From positions 62,001 to 126,000 of the forward strand of contig CAZWLY010000010.1 of assembly GCA_964634465.1 (NCBI GenBank): 64,000 nt of DNA, written 5' to 3'. Below, in pieces: positions 52,190-61,270 of the stretch. Origin of the DNA: CAZWLY01 sp964634465. GTDB lineage: Bacteria; Desulfobacterota; Desulfarculia; G963662305. The position numbers and the translations under genes are program-made. The first letter of the stretch is position 1; every line of letters starts with the position of its first letter. The notes below the pieces were generated by a model. That model had not been told where the DNA came from. It was given only the letters and a program-made list of their open reading frames with translations, and ran no database searches.

Positions 52190-53134
52190 CTAGACCTGGT
52201 TCAGATTGTTCCGGGTCTCGCCCTTCAAGAGATAATCTCTGATCTGCTCGGCCGCGGCCACGGCGACGTTGATCTGGGCCTCCTCGGTGGAGGCGCCCAG
52301 GTGGGGGGTGCAGATGAAGTTCTGGCACTCCATCAGGGCGCAGGCGCCGGGCGGCTCGGTGGCGAAGACGTCCAGCGCCGCTCCGGCCAGCTTGCCCGAG
52401 ACCAGGGCTTCATGGAGCGCGTCCTCATCGACGATGCCGCCCCGGGCGGCGCAGATGAGATAGGCCCCGTCCTTCATCTTGGCGATGGTCTCGGCGTTGA
52501 TCATCATCGCCGTCTGGTCGGTCTTGGGAATATGGAGCGTCAGGTAATCGGCCCGGGGCAAAAGCTCGTCGAGGCTGTCCAGAAGCTCGACGCCCAGTTC
52601 GTCGGCCCGTTTCTGATCGGCGTAGGGGTCGAAGGCGATGACCTTCATTCTCAGGCCCTGGGCCAGTTGGGCGACGATGCCGCCGATGGCCCCGATGCCG
52701 ATGACGCCCAGGGTCTTGCCGCCCACCTCCCGGCCCTTGAGGGCCTTCTTCTCCCACTGGCAGGCCTTGAGGCTGGAGGTGCCCTGGGGAATGTGGCGGG
52801 AGATGGCCAGCATCAACCCGATGGTCAACTCGGCGGCGGCGTTGGAGTTCTGGCCGGGCGTGTTCATGACGATGACACCCTTCTCGGTGCAGGCCGGGAT
52901 GTCGATGTTGTCTACGCCGGTGCCGGCCCGGGCCACCGCCTTGAGCTTGTCGGCCGCGGCCAGGAGTTCCGGGGTGACCTTGGTGGCCGAGCGGACGATC
53001 ATGGCGTCGTAGCGACCGATGATCTCTTTCTGCTCCTCAGGGGAGAGGCCGGTCAAGACGTCCACTTCGAGGCCGGCCTCGCGCATGATGGTCACGCCGA
53101 CATCGGCCATGGGATCGGCGACTAGTACCTTCAT
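52190..53134 (-). CDS. serA: D-3-phosphoglycerate dehydrogenase, short form
   Basis: NAD-dependent first enzyme of serine synthesis, 314 residues. Rossmann motif GIGAIGG (about 148-154), catalytic Arg in AARGGIVDEDAL, Glu in FATEPP and His in CTPHLGAST. Typical bacterial enzymes carry an additional ACT (and often ASB) regulatory region of 90-200 residues at the C-terminus; it is absent here, so feedback inhibition through an ACT domain is not expected. ATG 53134 with GAGGAGAG upstream; 19 bp after serC, forming a serC-serA operon. Confidence 0.88.
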   Translation of the reverse strand: MKVLVADPMADVGVTIMREAGLEVDVLTGLSPEEQKEIIGRYDAMIVRSATKVTPELLAAADKLKAVARAGTGVDNIDIPACTEKGVIVMNTPGQNSNAAAELTIGLMLAISRHIPQGTSSLKACQWEKKALKGREVGGKTLGVIGIGAIGGIVAQLAQGLRMKVIAFDPYADQKRADELGVELLDSLDELLPRADYLTLHIPKTDQTAMMINAETIAKMKDGAYLICAARGGIVDEDALHEALVSGKLAGAALDVFATEPPGACALMECQNFICTPHLGASTEEAQINVAVAAAEQIRDYLLKGETRNNLNQV

Positions 53135-53153
53135 CTGTCTCTCCTCCAGATAA

Positions 53154-54236
53154 TCAGCCGTTCTTCTTGGCGAAGTCGGTCATGAAATCGATCAGGTCGT
53201 CTACGGCCCGATCGGTGCAGGCGTTGTAGATGGAGGCCCGGCAGCCGCCCACCGAGCGGTGCCCCTTGAGCCCGCCCAGGCCGGCCTTGGCCGCCTCTTC
53301 GACGAAGACCGGCTCCAGGTTCTCGTCGGCCAGCCGGAAGGTGACGTTCATCAGCGACCGGGCCTCGATCTCGGCGGTGGGCCTGTAGAAGCCGCCCGAG
53401 TCGTCCATGGCCCGATACAACCTGGCCGCCTTGGCCCGGTTGATCTGGTCCATCTTCTCCAGGCCGCCGATGTCCTCCTCCAGCCACTTCAAGACCAACC
53501 CGACGACGTAGATGGGGAAGGTCGGGGCGGTGTTGGCCAGGGAGTTCTTGGCCGCGTAGGTGGTGTACTTGAGCATCGTCGGCAAGTCTTTGGGGACCCG
53601 GTCGAGCATGTCTTCGCGGACGACGACCACCGTCACCCCGGCCGGCCCCAGGTTCTTCTGGGCTCCGGCGTAAAAGCAGCCGAAGGGGGACGGATCGAAG
53701 GGCCGAGACAGGATGTCCGAGCTCATGTCGGCCACCAGGGGCGCTTCGCACTTGGGGAAGTCGTGCCACTGGGTGCCCTTGATGGTGTTGTTGGTGGTGA
53801 AGTGCAGGTAGGCGGCGTCGTGGGGCGCCTCGAAATCGGTCGGGATGTAGGTGAAGTTGCGATCCTCGGACGAGGCGACGACCAGGGGATCGAGGTTCTG
53901 GGCCTGGGCCTCCTTGATGGCCTTGGTCGACCAAGTGCCGGTGTTGACGTAGGCCGGTCGCCGGCCGTTGGTCAGATTCATGGGCACCATGGCGAACTGC
54001 ATCGACGCTCCGCCGCCCATGAACAGGACCCGGAACTGGTTGCCCAGGTTCAAAAGGCGCTTGAAGCGTTCGATGGCGGTGTCGATGATCTCGTCGAATT
54101 CCTTGGAGCGGTGGCTGATCTCCATGACCGACATGCCGGTGCCCTTGTAGTCCAGAAGCTCGGCCTGGATCTTTTCCAGGACCGGGAGGGGCAGTGCAGC
54201 CGGACCGGGGTTGAAGTTGTGAATCCGTTGGCCCAT
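53154..54236 (-). CDS. serC: Phosphoserine aminotransferase
   Basis: PLP-dependent enzyme making phosphoserine from 3-phosphohydroxypyruvate and glutamate; 360 residues. The PLP-binding Lys is in YAGAQKNLGPAG (about 195-205); FNPGPAALP near the start is the SerC signature. GGAGGA precedes ATG 54236. First gene of serC-serA, downstream of the gcv operon on the same strand, so glycine cleavage and serine synthesis are linked in position. Confidence 0.95.
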   Translation of the reverse strand: MGQRIHNFNPGPAALPLPVLEKIQAELLDYKGTGMSVMEISHRSKEFDEIIDTAIERFKRLLNLGNQFRVLFMGGGASMQFAMVPMNLTNGRRPAYVNTGTWSTKAIKEAQAQNLDPLVVASSEDRNFTYIPTDFEAPHDAAYLHFTTNNTIKGTQWHDFPKCEAPLVADMSSDILSRPFDPSPFGCFYAGAQKNLGPAGVTVVVVREDMLDRVPKDLPTMLKYTTYAAKNSLANTAPTFPIYVVGLVLKWLEEDIGGLEKMDQINRAKAARLYRAMDDSGGFYRPTAEIEARSLMNVTFRLADENLEPVFVEEAAKAGLGGLKGHRSVGGCRASIYNACTDRAVDDLIDFMTDFAKKNG

Positions 54237-54259
54237 GGCGTAGTCCTCCGAATTGCGAA

Positions 54260-54288
54260 ATTAAAACGCCTTAAATTAAGCGAATCAA
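54260..54288 (-). promoter_or_regulatory. Predicted sigma70 promoter of serC-serA
   Basis: On the minus strand TTGATT (54288-54283), 17-bp spacer, TTTAAT (54265-54260). The expected leader to ATG 54236 is short, just including the GGAGGA site. Confidence 0.45.
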
Positions 54289-54717
54289 CAAACAAGGCAC
54301 CGTCCTGTAGGGCCTTTTTTGCTGATCTGCGCTTAACACGCTGTGGTAACTCGATTAATCATCTTTCGATAACATCAGTCTCCCGGCCTGTCAAGAGCCG
54401 GAGGCGCTTTTTTGACTGATCGATCATTTTGCTACCTTGCTTGAGCTAACTATATAAAATAATTTGTTTATTATAATAAGGCGGCCTCGCTGGTGTCGGT
54501 CGAGCCGTCCGGCTGTGATTTGCCCTGGCCGGCCCATAGCAGCCCTTTCGGGTGCGCAAACGGCCATTGATAGCCGGATGGCTTACGCATCGCGAAGTCA
54601 GGCTCGTTGGCGACGAATCGCCCGGTTCGTTTTGTCCGGCCGGCCCTCGATCCGTTGGGAGCTAGTATAGGCCGCCGGGAGGGGTTTTGTCACCCCTCCC
54701 GTCGAAATCGTCGGGGG
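54289..54717. other. Intergenic region between gcvPB and serC
   Basis: About 430 bp. Nearest gcvPB is a perfect 8-bp hairpin GGGAGGGG/CCCCTCCC (54677-54700) without a U tract. A strongly AT-rich block (about 54440-54480, TATATAAAATAATTTG...) interrupts otherwise high-GC DNA and carries hexamers resembling promoters in both directions. No protein or known RNA is seen; a small RNA cannot be excluded. Confidence 0.45.
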
Positions 54718-56160
54718 CTACTCGGCCAGGTCCAGGTTGCGGGCGGCGGCGACTTCGTCCAGGCGGCCGACCGGGGTGGTCCGGGGCGCGGCCTTGATCG
54801 ATTCCGGATCGTCCTTTATGGCCTGGGCGATGCGCTCCATGGCCGCCACGAAGCTGTCCAGGCTCTCCTTGGATTCGGTCTCGGTCGGTTCGATCATCAG
54901 GGCGTGGTTGACCACCAGGGGGAAGAAGACCGTCGGCGGGTGGAAGCCCTCGTCGATGATCGCCTTGGCCACGTCCAGGGCCCCGACGCCGTACTCCTCG
55001 AACTTGTCCTCGGCCGAGAAGACGACCTCGTGCATGCAGGTTTGCTTGTGGGGCAGAAGCCAGTCCTTCTCCAACCTGGCCTTCAGGTAGTTGGCGTTCA
55101 GCACGGCGTTCTCCGACACCCTCTTCAGCCCCTCGCCGCCCAGGGCCAGGATGTAGGCGTAGGCCTTCAATATCACCCCGAAGTTGCCGTAGAAGGGGGC
55201 GATGTAACCGATGGTCTTGGGCCGGTCGTAGTCCAGGGCGTAGGTGCCGTCCTGGCGCTGGATGATCCGGGAGATGGGCAGGTAGTCGGTCAGCCGCTCG
55301 ACCACGCCCACCGGCCCCGAGCCGGGGCCTCCGCCGCCGTGGGGGGTGGCGAAGGTCTTGTGCAGGTTGAGGTGGACGATGTCGAAGCCGAGCTCGCCCG
55401 GCTTGGCCCAGCCCATGATGGCGTTGAGGTTGGCCCCGTCGTAGTACATCAGGGCGTCCACGCCGTGAGCCGCCTCGGCGATGCGGGCGATGTGGGGGTT
55501 GAACAGCCCCAGCGTGTTGGGGTTGGTCATCATCACCCCGGCCACCCTTTCGTCCAGCATCTCCTCGAAGGCGTCGGGGTCCATCACCCCGTCCTTGGAG
55601 GGCACAGTGACCACCTTGTAGCCGGCCATGGCCGCCGAGGCCGGGTTGGTGCCGTGGGCCGAATCGGGGACCAGGACGATGGACTTTTCGTTGCCCCGGT
55701 CCTTGTGGTAGGCGGCCATGAGCATGATCCCGGTCAACTCGCCGTGGGCCCCCGCCATGGGCTGGAGGGTGAAGGCGGCCATGCCGGTGATCTCGTTTAG
55801 AAGCTGCTCGGTCTCGTAGAGCACCGCCAGCGCTCCCTGGGTCAACAGGCCGCCCCGCCGGAGCTGGGGCAGGAGGGGGTGGAGATTGGCGAAGCCGGGC
55901 AGCCGGGCGATGTCCTCGGTGAACTTGGGGTTGTACTTCATGGTGCACGAACCCAGCGGGTAGAAGCCGACGTCCACCCCGAAGTTCATCCGGGACAGAT
56001 TGGTGAAGTGGCGGACCACCTCCACCTCGCTCATCTCGGGCAGGGCGGCCGGCTCGCCGCGGCGCAGTTCGGCCGGGATGTCGGCCGTCGTCGGGACGTC
56101 GCTCTTGGGCGGGCGGACCCCGCGCCGGCCGGGAACGCTTTTTTCATAGATGGTCCTCAT
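54718..56160 (-). CDS. gcvPB: Glycine dehydrogenase (decarboxylating) subunit 2
   Basis: PLP-bearing half of the split P-protein, 480 residues, decarboxylating glycine and transferring the aminomethyl group to lipoylated GcvH. The PLP Lys is in VHLNLHKTFATPHGGGGPG (about 260-278). ATG 56160 lies in a 4-bp overlap (ATGA) with the gcvPA stop and has GGAGG 7 nt upstream; the longer frame to 56358 is inside gcvPA. Last gene of gcvT-gcvH-gcvPA-gcvPB. Confidence 0.95.
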   Translation of the reverse strand: MRTIYEKSVPGRRGVRPPKSDVPTTADIPAELRRGEPAALPEMSEVEVVRHFTNLSRMNFGVDVGFYPLGSCTMKYNPKFTEDIARLPGFANLHPLLPQLRRGGLLTQGALAVLYETEQLLNEITGMAAFTLQPMAGAHGELTGIMLMAAYHKDRGNEKSIVLVPDSAHGTNPASAAMAGYKVVTVPSKDGVMDPDAFEEMLDERVAGVMMTNPNTLGLFNPHIARIAEAAHGVDALMYYDGANLNAIMGWAKPGELGFDIVHLNLHKTFATPHGGGGPGSGPVGVVERLTDYLPISRIIQRQDGTYALDYDRPKTIGYIAPFYGNFGVILKAYAYILALGGEGLKRVSENAVLNANYLKARLEKDWLLPHKQTCMHEVVFSAEDKFEEYGVGALDVAKAIIDEGFHPPTVFFPLVVNHALMIEPTETESKESLDSFVAAMERIAQAIKDDPESIKAAPRTTPVGRLDEVAAARNLDLAE

Positions 56161-57476
56161 AGTATCGCCTCCAGACACTCGGCCAGCATCCCGATCTCCT
56201 CCTTGGTCCGCTTCTCGGTGACGGCGACGAGCAGGTTCCTGGACTGGTCCGGGTAGTAGCGGCCCAGCGGGAAGCCGGCGGCCAGGCCCTTGTCGATCAA
56301 CAGGCCGACCGCCACGCCGGCGTCGATGGGCAGTTTGATCCTGAACTCGTTGAACCACGGCCCGTCATCGACCAGGCTTACTCCGGGGATGGCCGCCAGG
56401 CGCTGTCGGGCGTAGGCCGCCTTGGCCGCGTTGAGCTCGGCCAGCTCGATCAGCCCCTCCTTGCCCATCAGCGACAGGTAGATCACCGCCGCCAGGGCGC
56501 ACAGGGCCTCGTTGGAGCAGATGTTGGAGGTCGCCTTCTCCCGGCGGATGTGCTGCTCCCTGGTTTGCAGGGTCAGGCAGTAGCCGACCCGGCCCTGGGC
56601 GTCGGTGGTCCGGCCGGCGATCCGACCGGGCATGGCCCGGATCAACTTCTCGGTCACGGCCATGAAGCCCAGGTAGGGGCCGCCGAAGGACAGCGGCAGG
56701 CCCAGCGGCTGACCCTCGCCGACGGCGATGTCGGCCCCCATCTCGGCCGGCGTCTTCAAGATGGCCTGGGCCAAAGGGTTGACGCTCAACACGCTCAACG
56801 CCCCGACCGCCTTGGCCTGGGCGAACTGCCGGCTGAAGTCGCGGCAGCGGCCGAAGAAGTCGGGGTTGGCCAGAATCAAGGCCGCGGTCTTCTCGTCGAG
56901 GACGCTCTCGAGCGCCCCGGCCTCACCGACCTCCTGCTCGACGAGCTCCAGGTCGAGGTTGATGGTGTAGCTTTTCAAGATGGTCCGGTAGATGGGGCTG
57001 ACCGAGGGCGAGATGATGATCTTGCGGCGCCTGGTCTTGCGCACGGCCATCATCGTCGCCTCGAACAGAGCCGTGCCGCCGTCGTAGAGACTGGCGTTGG
57101 CGGCGGCCAGCCCGGTCAGGCGGCAGATGGCCGATTGATACTCGTAGATGGCCTGGAGCGTGCCCTGGCTCATCTCGGCCTGGTAGGGGGTGTAGGCGGT
57201 GTAGAACTCGCCCCGTCTCAACAGCGCGTCCACCGCGGCCGGGATGAAGTGGTCGTAGAGACCGCCCCCCAGAAAGCAGGTCAGGTGGTGGGAGTTGAGC
57301 TCGGCCAGTCGGGACAGGTGGGCTGCGACCTCCATCTCGCTCTTGGGCTCGGGAAGGCGCCACGACTTGGCCCGGAGCTCGGGCGGGATGACGGCGAAGA
57401 GTTCCTCGACCGACTCCAGCCCCAACTCCTTCAGCATCGCCGCCCGGTCGGCGTCGGTGTTGGGTATGTAGTCCAT
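56157..57476 (-). CDS. gcvPA: Glycine dehydrogenase (decarboxylating) subunit 1
   Basis: N-terminal half of the split P-protein, 439 residues, with MDYIPNTDADRAAML and the substrate/cofactor loops CFLGGGLYDHFIP and EVSQGTLQ-type EMSQGTLQAIYEYQ. The split PA/PB form is common in anaerobes and in Gram-positive and archaeal lineages. AGGGAGGG before ATG 57476, 9 bp after gcvH. Confidence 0.95.
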   Translation of the reverse strand: MDYIPNTDADRAAMLKELGLESVEELFAVIPPELRAKSWRLPEPKSEMEVAAHLSRLAELNSHHLTCFLGGGLYDHFIPAAVDALLRRGEFYTAYTPYQAEMSQGTLQAIYEYQSAICRLTGLAAANASLYDGGTALFEATMMAVRKTRRRKIIISPSVSPIYRTILKSYTINLDLELVEQEVGEAGALESVLDEKTAALILANPDFFGRCRDFSRQFAQAKAVGALSVLSVNPLAQAILKTPAEMGADIAVGEGQPLGLPLSFGGPYLGFMAVTEKLIRAMPGRIAGRTTDAQGRVGYCLTLQTREQHIRREKATSNICSNEALCALAAVIYLSLMGKEGLIELAELNAAKAAYARQRLAAIPGVSLVDDGPWFNEFRIKLPIDAGVAVGLLIDKGLAAGFPLGRYYPDQSRNLLVAVTEKRTKEEIGMLAECLEAIL

Positions 57477-57485
57477 GGTCCCTCC

Positions 57486-57878
57486 CTAAAGACCGCCGCA
57501 GTAATCCAGGTAGGCGGCCTCGTCCATCAGGGCGTCGAGGCCGGTCGCGTCGAAGTCCTTGAGCTTGACGAGCCAGCCCCGGCCGTAACAATCGGTATTG
57601 ACCAGGGCCGGATCGTCCTCCAGGGCGTCGTTGATCTCGGCCACCACGCCGGCGATGGGGCAGTAGATGTCGGCCGCGGCCTTGACCGACTCGATCACGC
57701 CCATCTCGCCCATCTGTTCGAGCTCGGCCCCGACTTCGGGCAGCTCGACGTAGGTGATGTCGCCCAACTGGCTCTGGGCGTAGTCGGTCAGACCGATGAC
57801 GGCCAGCCCGCCCTCGATTTTGACCCACTCGTGCTCCTCGGTGTACTTGGCGTCGGCAATCGTCTTGACTTCTGCCAT
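57486..57878 (-). CDS. gcvH: Glycine cleavage system H protein
   Basis: The 130-residue lipoyl carrier shuttles the aminomethyl group between P, T and L proteins. The lipoylated Lys is in VIESVKAAADIYCPI (about 66), with the GxxxS...PI frame typical of H proteins. Lies 11 bp after gcvT. Lipoate for this protein could come from the ligase encoded near 63 kb. Confidence 0.95.
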   Translation of the reverse strand: MAEVKTIADAKYTEEHEWVKIEGGLAVIGLTDYAQSQLGDITYVELPEVGAELEQMGEMGVIESVKAAADIYCPIAGVVAEINDALEDDPALVNTDCYGRGWLVKLKDFDATGLDALMDEAAYLDYCGGL

Positions 57879-57889
57879 GGCTAGTCTCC

Positions 57890-59107
57890 TTAAACCTCGT
57901 CGCGCCCGGCCACCAGCGGCCGGACGTAAGGGGGGGTGGGGGTGAGGTGGCTTTCGACGATCAGGCCGGGGACCCTTTTGCGGCGGTAGAGGATCTCCAC
58001 CGCCTGGCCGGCGGCCAGATCGCGGTCCAGATAGGCCAGCCCCAGGCCCCGGAGAAAGTGCTCGTCACCGGGTCTTTCGTTCTCGAAGTTCCAGGCCGGA
58101 ACCATGGTCGCGCTGGTCAGGTAACCGACGTTTTTCCCGCCGATCACGACCTCGCTGCCGTCGCGGATCATGCCCTTGGCCGCGGCCGCCACCGGCCTGA
58201 TCGTCCGGGGAACCTTGTCGATCCGGCCGGTTTCCAGCTCCTCCTTTTGGGCGGCCAGGGCCGCCCGGCCGACGAAGTCGCCGCGCTCGGGGTTCAGGTC
58301 CACGGCGAAACGGGCCTGGGGCAAGGCCATGATCGGCATCTCGGGACCCAATTCGTGGCCGAAAAGCGGCAGGCCGGCTTCCAGGCGCAGCGTGTCCCTG
58401 GCCCCCAGACCGGCCGGGATCATGTCCGACTCGCCGCCCAGCTCAAGGAGTTTCTCCCAGACGGCCGGCGCCTCGTCCCAGGGGCAGAAGACCTCGTAAC
58501 CCTCGATCTCGCCGGTGTAGCCGGTTCGGGCGACGAGGAGCTCGACGCCCCTTACTTCAAAGCGGCCGCAACGGTTTCGGCCCGGCCCGGGCGGGACGGC
58601 GTCGAGGTAGGCCTCCATCACCAGCCGGCTGGCCGGCCCCTGGACGGCCAGCATGGCCAGCTCTTGGCTTACGTCGGTGAGGGTGACGCCGTCGATGAGC
58701 CTTTCGTTCAGCCAGGCCCAGTCCTTGGCCTTGTTGGCGGCGTTGACCACCAACAGGAGACGGCCCGGCTCGAACTTGTAGAGAAAGGCGTCGTCCACGG
58801 CCCGGCCGTCCTCGTCGGCGATGAGGGTGTAGTGGGCCCGGCCGGGGCTTAGTTTATGGGGGTCGTTGGTCAGGGTTCGGCCCAGGAACTCCTCGGCCTT
58901 CTCGCCGCCGGCGGCGAAGCGGCCCATGTGGGAGATGTCGAAGAAAGCTCCGAACTTGCGGCAGGCCAGGTGTTCGGCGACGATGCCGGTTTCGTAGTTG
59001 ACCGGCAAGGCCCAGCCGGCGAAGTCGACCATCCGGCCCTGATGAGATGAGTGCCACTCGAAGAGCGGCGTCCGGCGGCCCTCGGCCGCATCGTTTGTGG
59101 TGGACAT
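57890..59107 (-). CDS. gcvT: Glycine cleavage system T protein (aminomethyltransferase)
   Basis: Folate-dependent T protein of 405 residues that releases ammonia and forms 5,10-methylene-tetrahydrofolate. Characteristic sequences are FEWHSSHQGRMVDFAGWALPVNYETGIVAEH near the start and EGYEVFCPW. ATG 59107 is chosen with GGAGG 8 nt upstream; the frame to 59143 is weaker. First gene after the tandem glycine riboswitch. No L-protein (dihydrolipoyl dehydrogenase) gene is present here. Confidence 0.95.
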   Translation of the reverse strand: MSTTNDAAEGRRTPLFEWHSSHQGRMVDFAGWALPVNYETGIVAEHLACRKFGAFFDISHMGRFAAGGEKAEEFLGRTLTNDPHKLSPGRAHYTLIADEDGRAVDDAFLYKFEPGRLLLVVNAANKAKDWAWLNERLIDGVTLTDVSQELAMLAVQGPASRLVMEAYLDAVPPGPGRNRCGRFEVRGVELLVARTGYTGEIEGYEVFCPWDEAPAVWEKLLELGGESDMIPAGLGARDTLRLEAGLPLFGHELGPEMPIMALPQARFAVDLNPERGDFVGRAALAAQKEELETGRIDKVPRTIRPVAAAAKGMIRDGSEVVIGGKNVGYLTSATMVPAWNFENERPGDEHFLRGLGLAYLDRDLAAGQAVEILYRRKRVPGLIVESHLTPTPPYVRPLVAGRDEV

Positions 59108-59189
59108 GATCTCAACCTCCGGGTTGAAGGGCTCCAGGAACAAGGTTTTCGGCCGCCGGGACGGCTTCGATCCGTCCCGCTTCGGCCTC

Positions 59190-59372
59190 CTGTCCGGTTA
59201 CCTGAGAGATTGCCCCTTCGGTGGTCTCCCACGGCGTCGGGTGTGCGTGCGGAGACTCTCTCCAGGAGGTCTTTCCGACCAGCGGTCCTTTTGCCTGAGA
59301 GTTTCGGCCGCCTTCAACTTGCGGCCTTGCCCCTTCGGCGGCCCGAACTCGTCCGGGCTCTCTCCCGCCGGC
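59190..59372 (-). ncRNA. Tandem glycine riboswitch controlling gcvT operon
   Basis: Two glycine aptamers in tandem in the leader of gcvT on the minus strand. The 5' aptamer (59372 to about 59273) opens with CGGGAGAGAGCC, and has GCCGAAGGGGCAAG and CGAAACTCTCAGGCAAAAGG. The 3' aptamer (about 59264 to 59190) opens with CTGGAGAGAG and has CACCGAAGGGGCAAT and CTCTCAGGTAACCGGACAGG. These pieces match the known gcvT-motif core, with a short linker. Glycine binding typically turns the gcv genes on. It sits between the Lrp gene and gcvT. Confidence 0.96.
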
Positions 59373-59400
59373 CGGCCATGGATCACCAACGTTTCGCCGG

Positions 59401-59916
59401 CTAGTCCTCCTCTCCGCTCGGCCAGTCCGGGCTGAGCTCGGCCCATTTGTTGAACGACTTCAGGATGACCAACGTCTCGGCCGTCTGGACGTCGGCCACC
59501 GAGGCCAGGTGCTCGGTCACGAACTCGATCAGCCGGACCTTGGAATCGACCAGCACCTCGACGATCAGGTCGTACTGGCCGGCCACGGCGGCCACCGACA
59601 ACACGCCGGGCAACTCGGCGAACTTGCGGGCGTAGCCGATCAGGTCCCGGGTCTTGAGCCTGATCAGCACGTAAGCCGAGATGACCTCCGGGTCCTCGTA
59701 GAGGTTGACCAGGGCGGTCACCCGGACCAGACCCAGTTCCTTGAGCCGCTTGATGCGGTTTCTGACCGTGCCTTCACTGACGCCGATCTTCTCGGCGATG
59801 GTCCGGTTCGACATCCGGCCGTCCTCCTGCAAGAGGCGGACGATCCGGCGGTCGATGTGATCGGTCCGCCGGGTGAAGCTGGCCAGATGCCCGACTCTGT
59901 CGCCGGAATTACGCAC
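59401..59916 (-). CDS. Lrp/AsnC family transcriptional regulator
   Basis: About 171 residues, with a helix-turn-helix (IDRRIVRLLQEDGRMSNRTIAEKIGVSEGTVRNRIKRL, about 23-60) and the RAM ligand-binding domain (about 80-160). Probably senses an amino acid. GTG 59916 is preferred, as GGAGG lies 7 nt upstream; the longer frame to 59976 begins upstream of that site. It precedes the glycine riboswitch and gcv genes in the same direction, so it is a likely extra regulator of them. Confidence 0.85.
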   Translation of the reverse strand: MRNSGDRVGHLASFTRRTDHIDRRIVRLLQEDGRMSNRTIAEKIGVSEGTVRNRIKRLKELGLVRVTALVNLYEDPEVISAYVLIRLKTRDLIGYARKFAELPGVLSVAAVAGQYDLIVEVLVDSKVRLIEFVTEHLASVADVQTAETLVILKSFNKWAELSPDWPSGEED

Positions 59917-60057
59917 CAAAAAGCCTCCAACAATCAAGTATACGTAGAGTTCATCACAGAATGCTACGCATGTCAATCCAAAAAAGGCAAAACTGTTAAG
60001 GCAGACCGATGGCGCCGGACTCGCTCCGGAGCGTTCTCCGAGGCCGATCCGACTCGG

Positions 60058-60086
60058 TTGACAGTCCCTCGGGCGTGCCGTATTAT
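60058..60086 (+). promoter_or_regulatory. Sigma70 promoter of lgt, consensus -35
   Basis: TTGACA (60058-60063), 17-bp spacer, TATTAT (60081-60086). Transcription would start near 60093, only 0-6 nt before GTG 60096, so lgt would be leaderless or nearly so. Confidence 0.7.
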
Positions 60087-60095
60087 CCTTTCACC

Positions 60096-60890
60096 GTGCT
60101 GACTTATCCCGATATCGATCCGGTCATCTTCCGCCTGGGCCCGCTTTCGGTGCGCTGGTACGGGTTGATGTACCTGGTCGGGTTCACCGCCGGCTACTTC
60201 ATCATCAAGAACCGCCTCTTGAAGACCGAGGCCGCCTTCAAGCGGGAGCAGATCGAAAGCCTCGTCCTGTGGGCCATCGTCGGGCTGATCGTCGGGGCAC
60301 GGTTGGGCGAGATTCTGTTCTATCACTGGCCCGAATGGCGGGTCTACGTCCACAACCCGCTGGAGATCATCGCCATCTGGAAGGGCGGCATGTCATTTCA
60401 CGGCGGTTTGATCGGCGCGGTGATCCTGGGCGTCTATTACCTTCGCCGCCAAAAGTTGCCGGTCTTGCCGGCGGCCGACGCCGTCTTTCTGGCCGTGCCG
60501 ATCGGCCTGGCCGCCGGTCGGCTGGGCAACTTCATCAACGGCGAGCTCTTCGGCCGGGTGACGGATCTCCCCTGGGGCATGATCTTTCCCCTGGGCGGGT
60601 CGCTGCCCCGCCACCCGTCCCAGCTCTACGAGATGATCCTGGAAGGGCCGCTGCTGTTCGCCTTTCTGTGGCTGAGGCGCGATCGGGTCCACCCCGGCGG
60701 CCTGACGGCGCTGTTCGTCATCGGCTACGCCGTGCTCCGCTTTGTGGTCGAGTTCGTCCGTGAGCCCGACCCGCAGTTGGGCTTCGTGGTCGGTTTCCTG
60801 ACCATGGGCCAGCTCCTCTCGCTGGTCCAGGTCGGCGTCGGTGTGCTAATCTGGCGGTGGACCAAGTCCAGATGGGAGAGGACGACGTGA
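60096..60890 (+). CDS. lgt: Phosphatidylglycerol:prolipoprotein diacylglyceryl transferase
   Basis: Membrane enzyme that attaches diacylglycerol to the lipobox Cys of prolipoproteins, so the lipoproteins in this window depend on it. The 264-residue protein has FRLGPLSVRWYGLMYLVGF at the start, SFHGGLIG, GRLGNFINGELFGR (about 140-153) and LPRHPSQLYE. GTG at 60096 gives an N-terminus (LTYPDIDPVIF) aligned with E. coli Lgt, and the promoter rules out the in-frame GTG at 60075 and longer starts. It is followed at once by a 4-bp overlapped gene. Confidence 0.94.
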   Translation: MLTYPDIDPVIFRLGPLSVRWYGLMYLVGFTAGYFIIKNRLLKTEAAFKREQIESLVLWAIVGLIVGARLGEILFYHWPEWRVYVHNPLEIIAIWKGGMSFHGGLIGAVILGVYYLRRQKLPVLPAADAVFLAVPIGLAAGRLGNFINGELFGRVTDLPWGMIFPLGGSLPRHPSQLYEMILEGPLLFAFLWLRRDRVHPGGLTALFVIGYAVLRFVVEFVREPDPQLGFVVGFLTMGQLLSLVQVGVGVLIWRWTKSRWERTT

Positions 60891-61198
60891 GGCGGGTGGC
60901 GCTCAGCGATCTTCAGCCGGGCATGAAGCTGGCTCAGGACATCACCCGGCCCGACGGGGCGGTCCTGGCTCGAACCGGGGCCGAGCTGAACGAGGGCATG
61001 GTGGCCATGATCCGGCGCCTGTCCGAGCTGGGCTCGGTCATGATCGAGGGCTCCAGCTTCACCTCGGAGAAAGAGCGTTTGGCCTGGCAGAAGGAGCAAC
61101 TCAAGGACCTCATCCACCGCTTCTCCAAGGTGGCCGACGACCCGGTCATGCAACGCTTGCGAAAGCTGGAGAGCGAGCGGATCATGAACGTCAAATAG
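60887..61198 (+). CDS. Small protein resembling the N-terminal module of HD-GYP proteins
   Basis: About 103 residues. The opening (VALSDLQPGMKLAQDITRPDGAVLARTGAELNEGM) matches the pattern found N-terminal to many HD-GYP or HD domains; a helical tail follows. It stands alone here, without the HD domain. GTG 60887 overlaps the lgt stop (GTGA) with GGAGAGG 5 nt upstream; ATG 60872 is an alternative. Its stop is TAG 61196, after which the same frame continues as the next small gene. Confidence 0.7.
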   Translation: MRRVALSDLQPGMKLAQDITRPDGAVLARTGAELNEGMVAMIRRLSELGSVMIEGSSFTSEKERLAWQKEQLKDLIHRFSKVADDPVMQRLRKLESERIMNVK

Positions 61199-61270
61199 GT
61201 CGGTCTTAGAGGCTTAGGGCTGAACGGCGATGAAAAGAAAACGGAAGAGCGGCTGCAAGAGCTAACGGGT

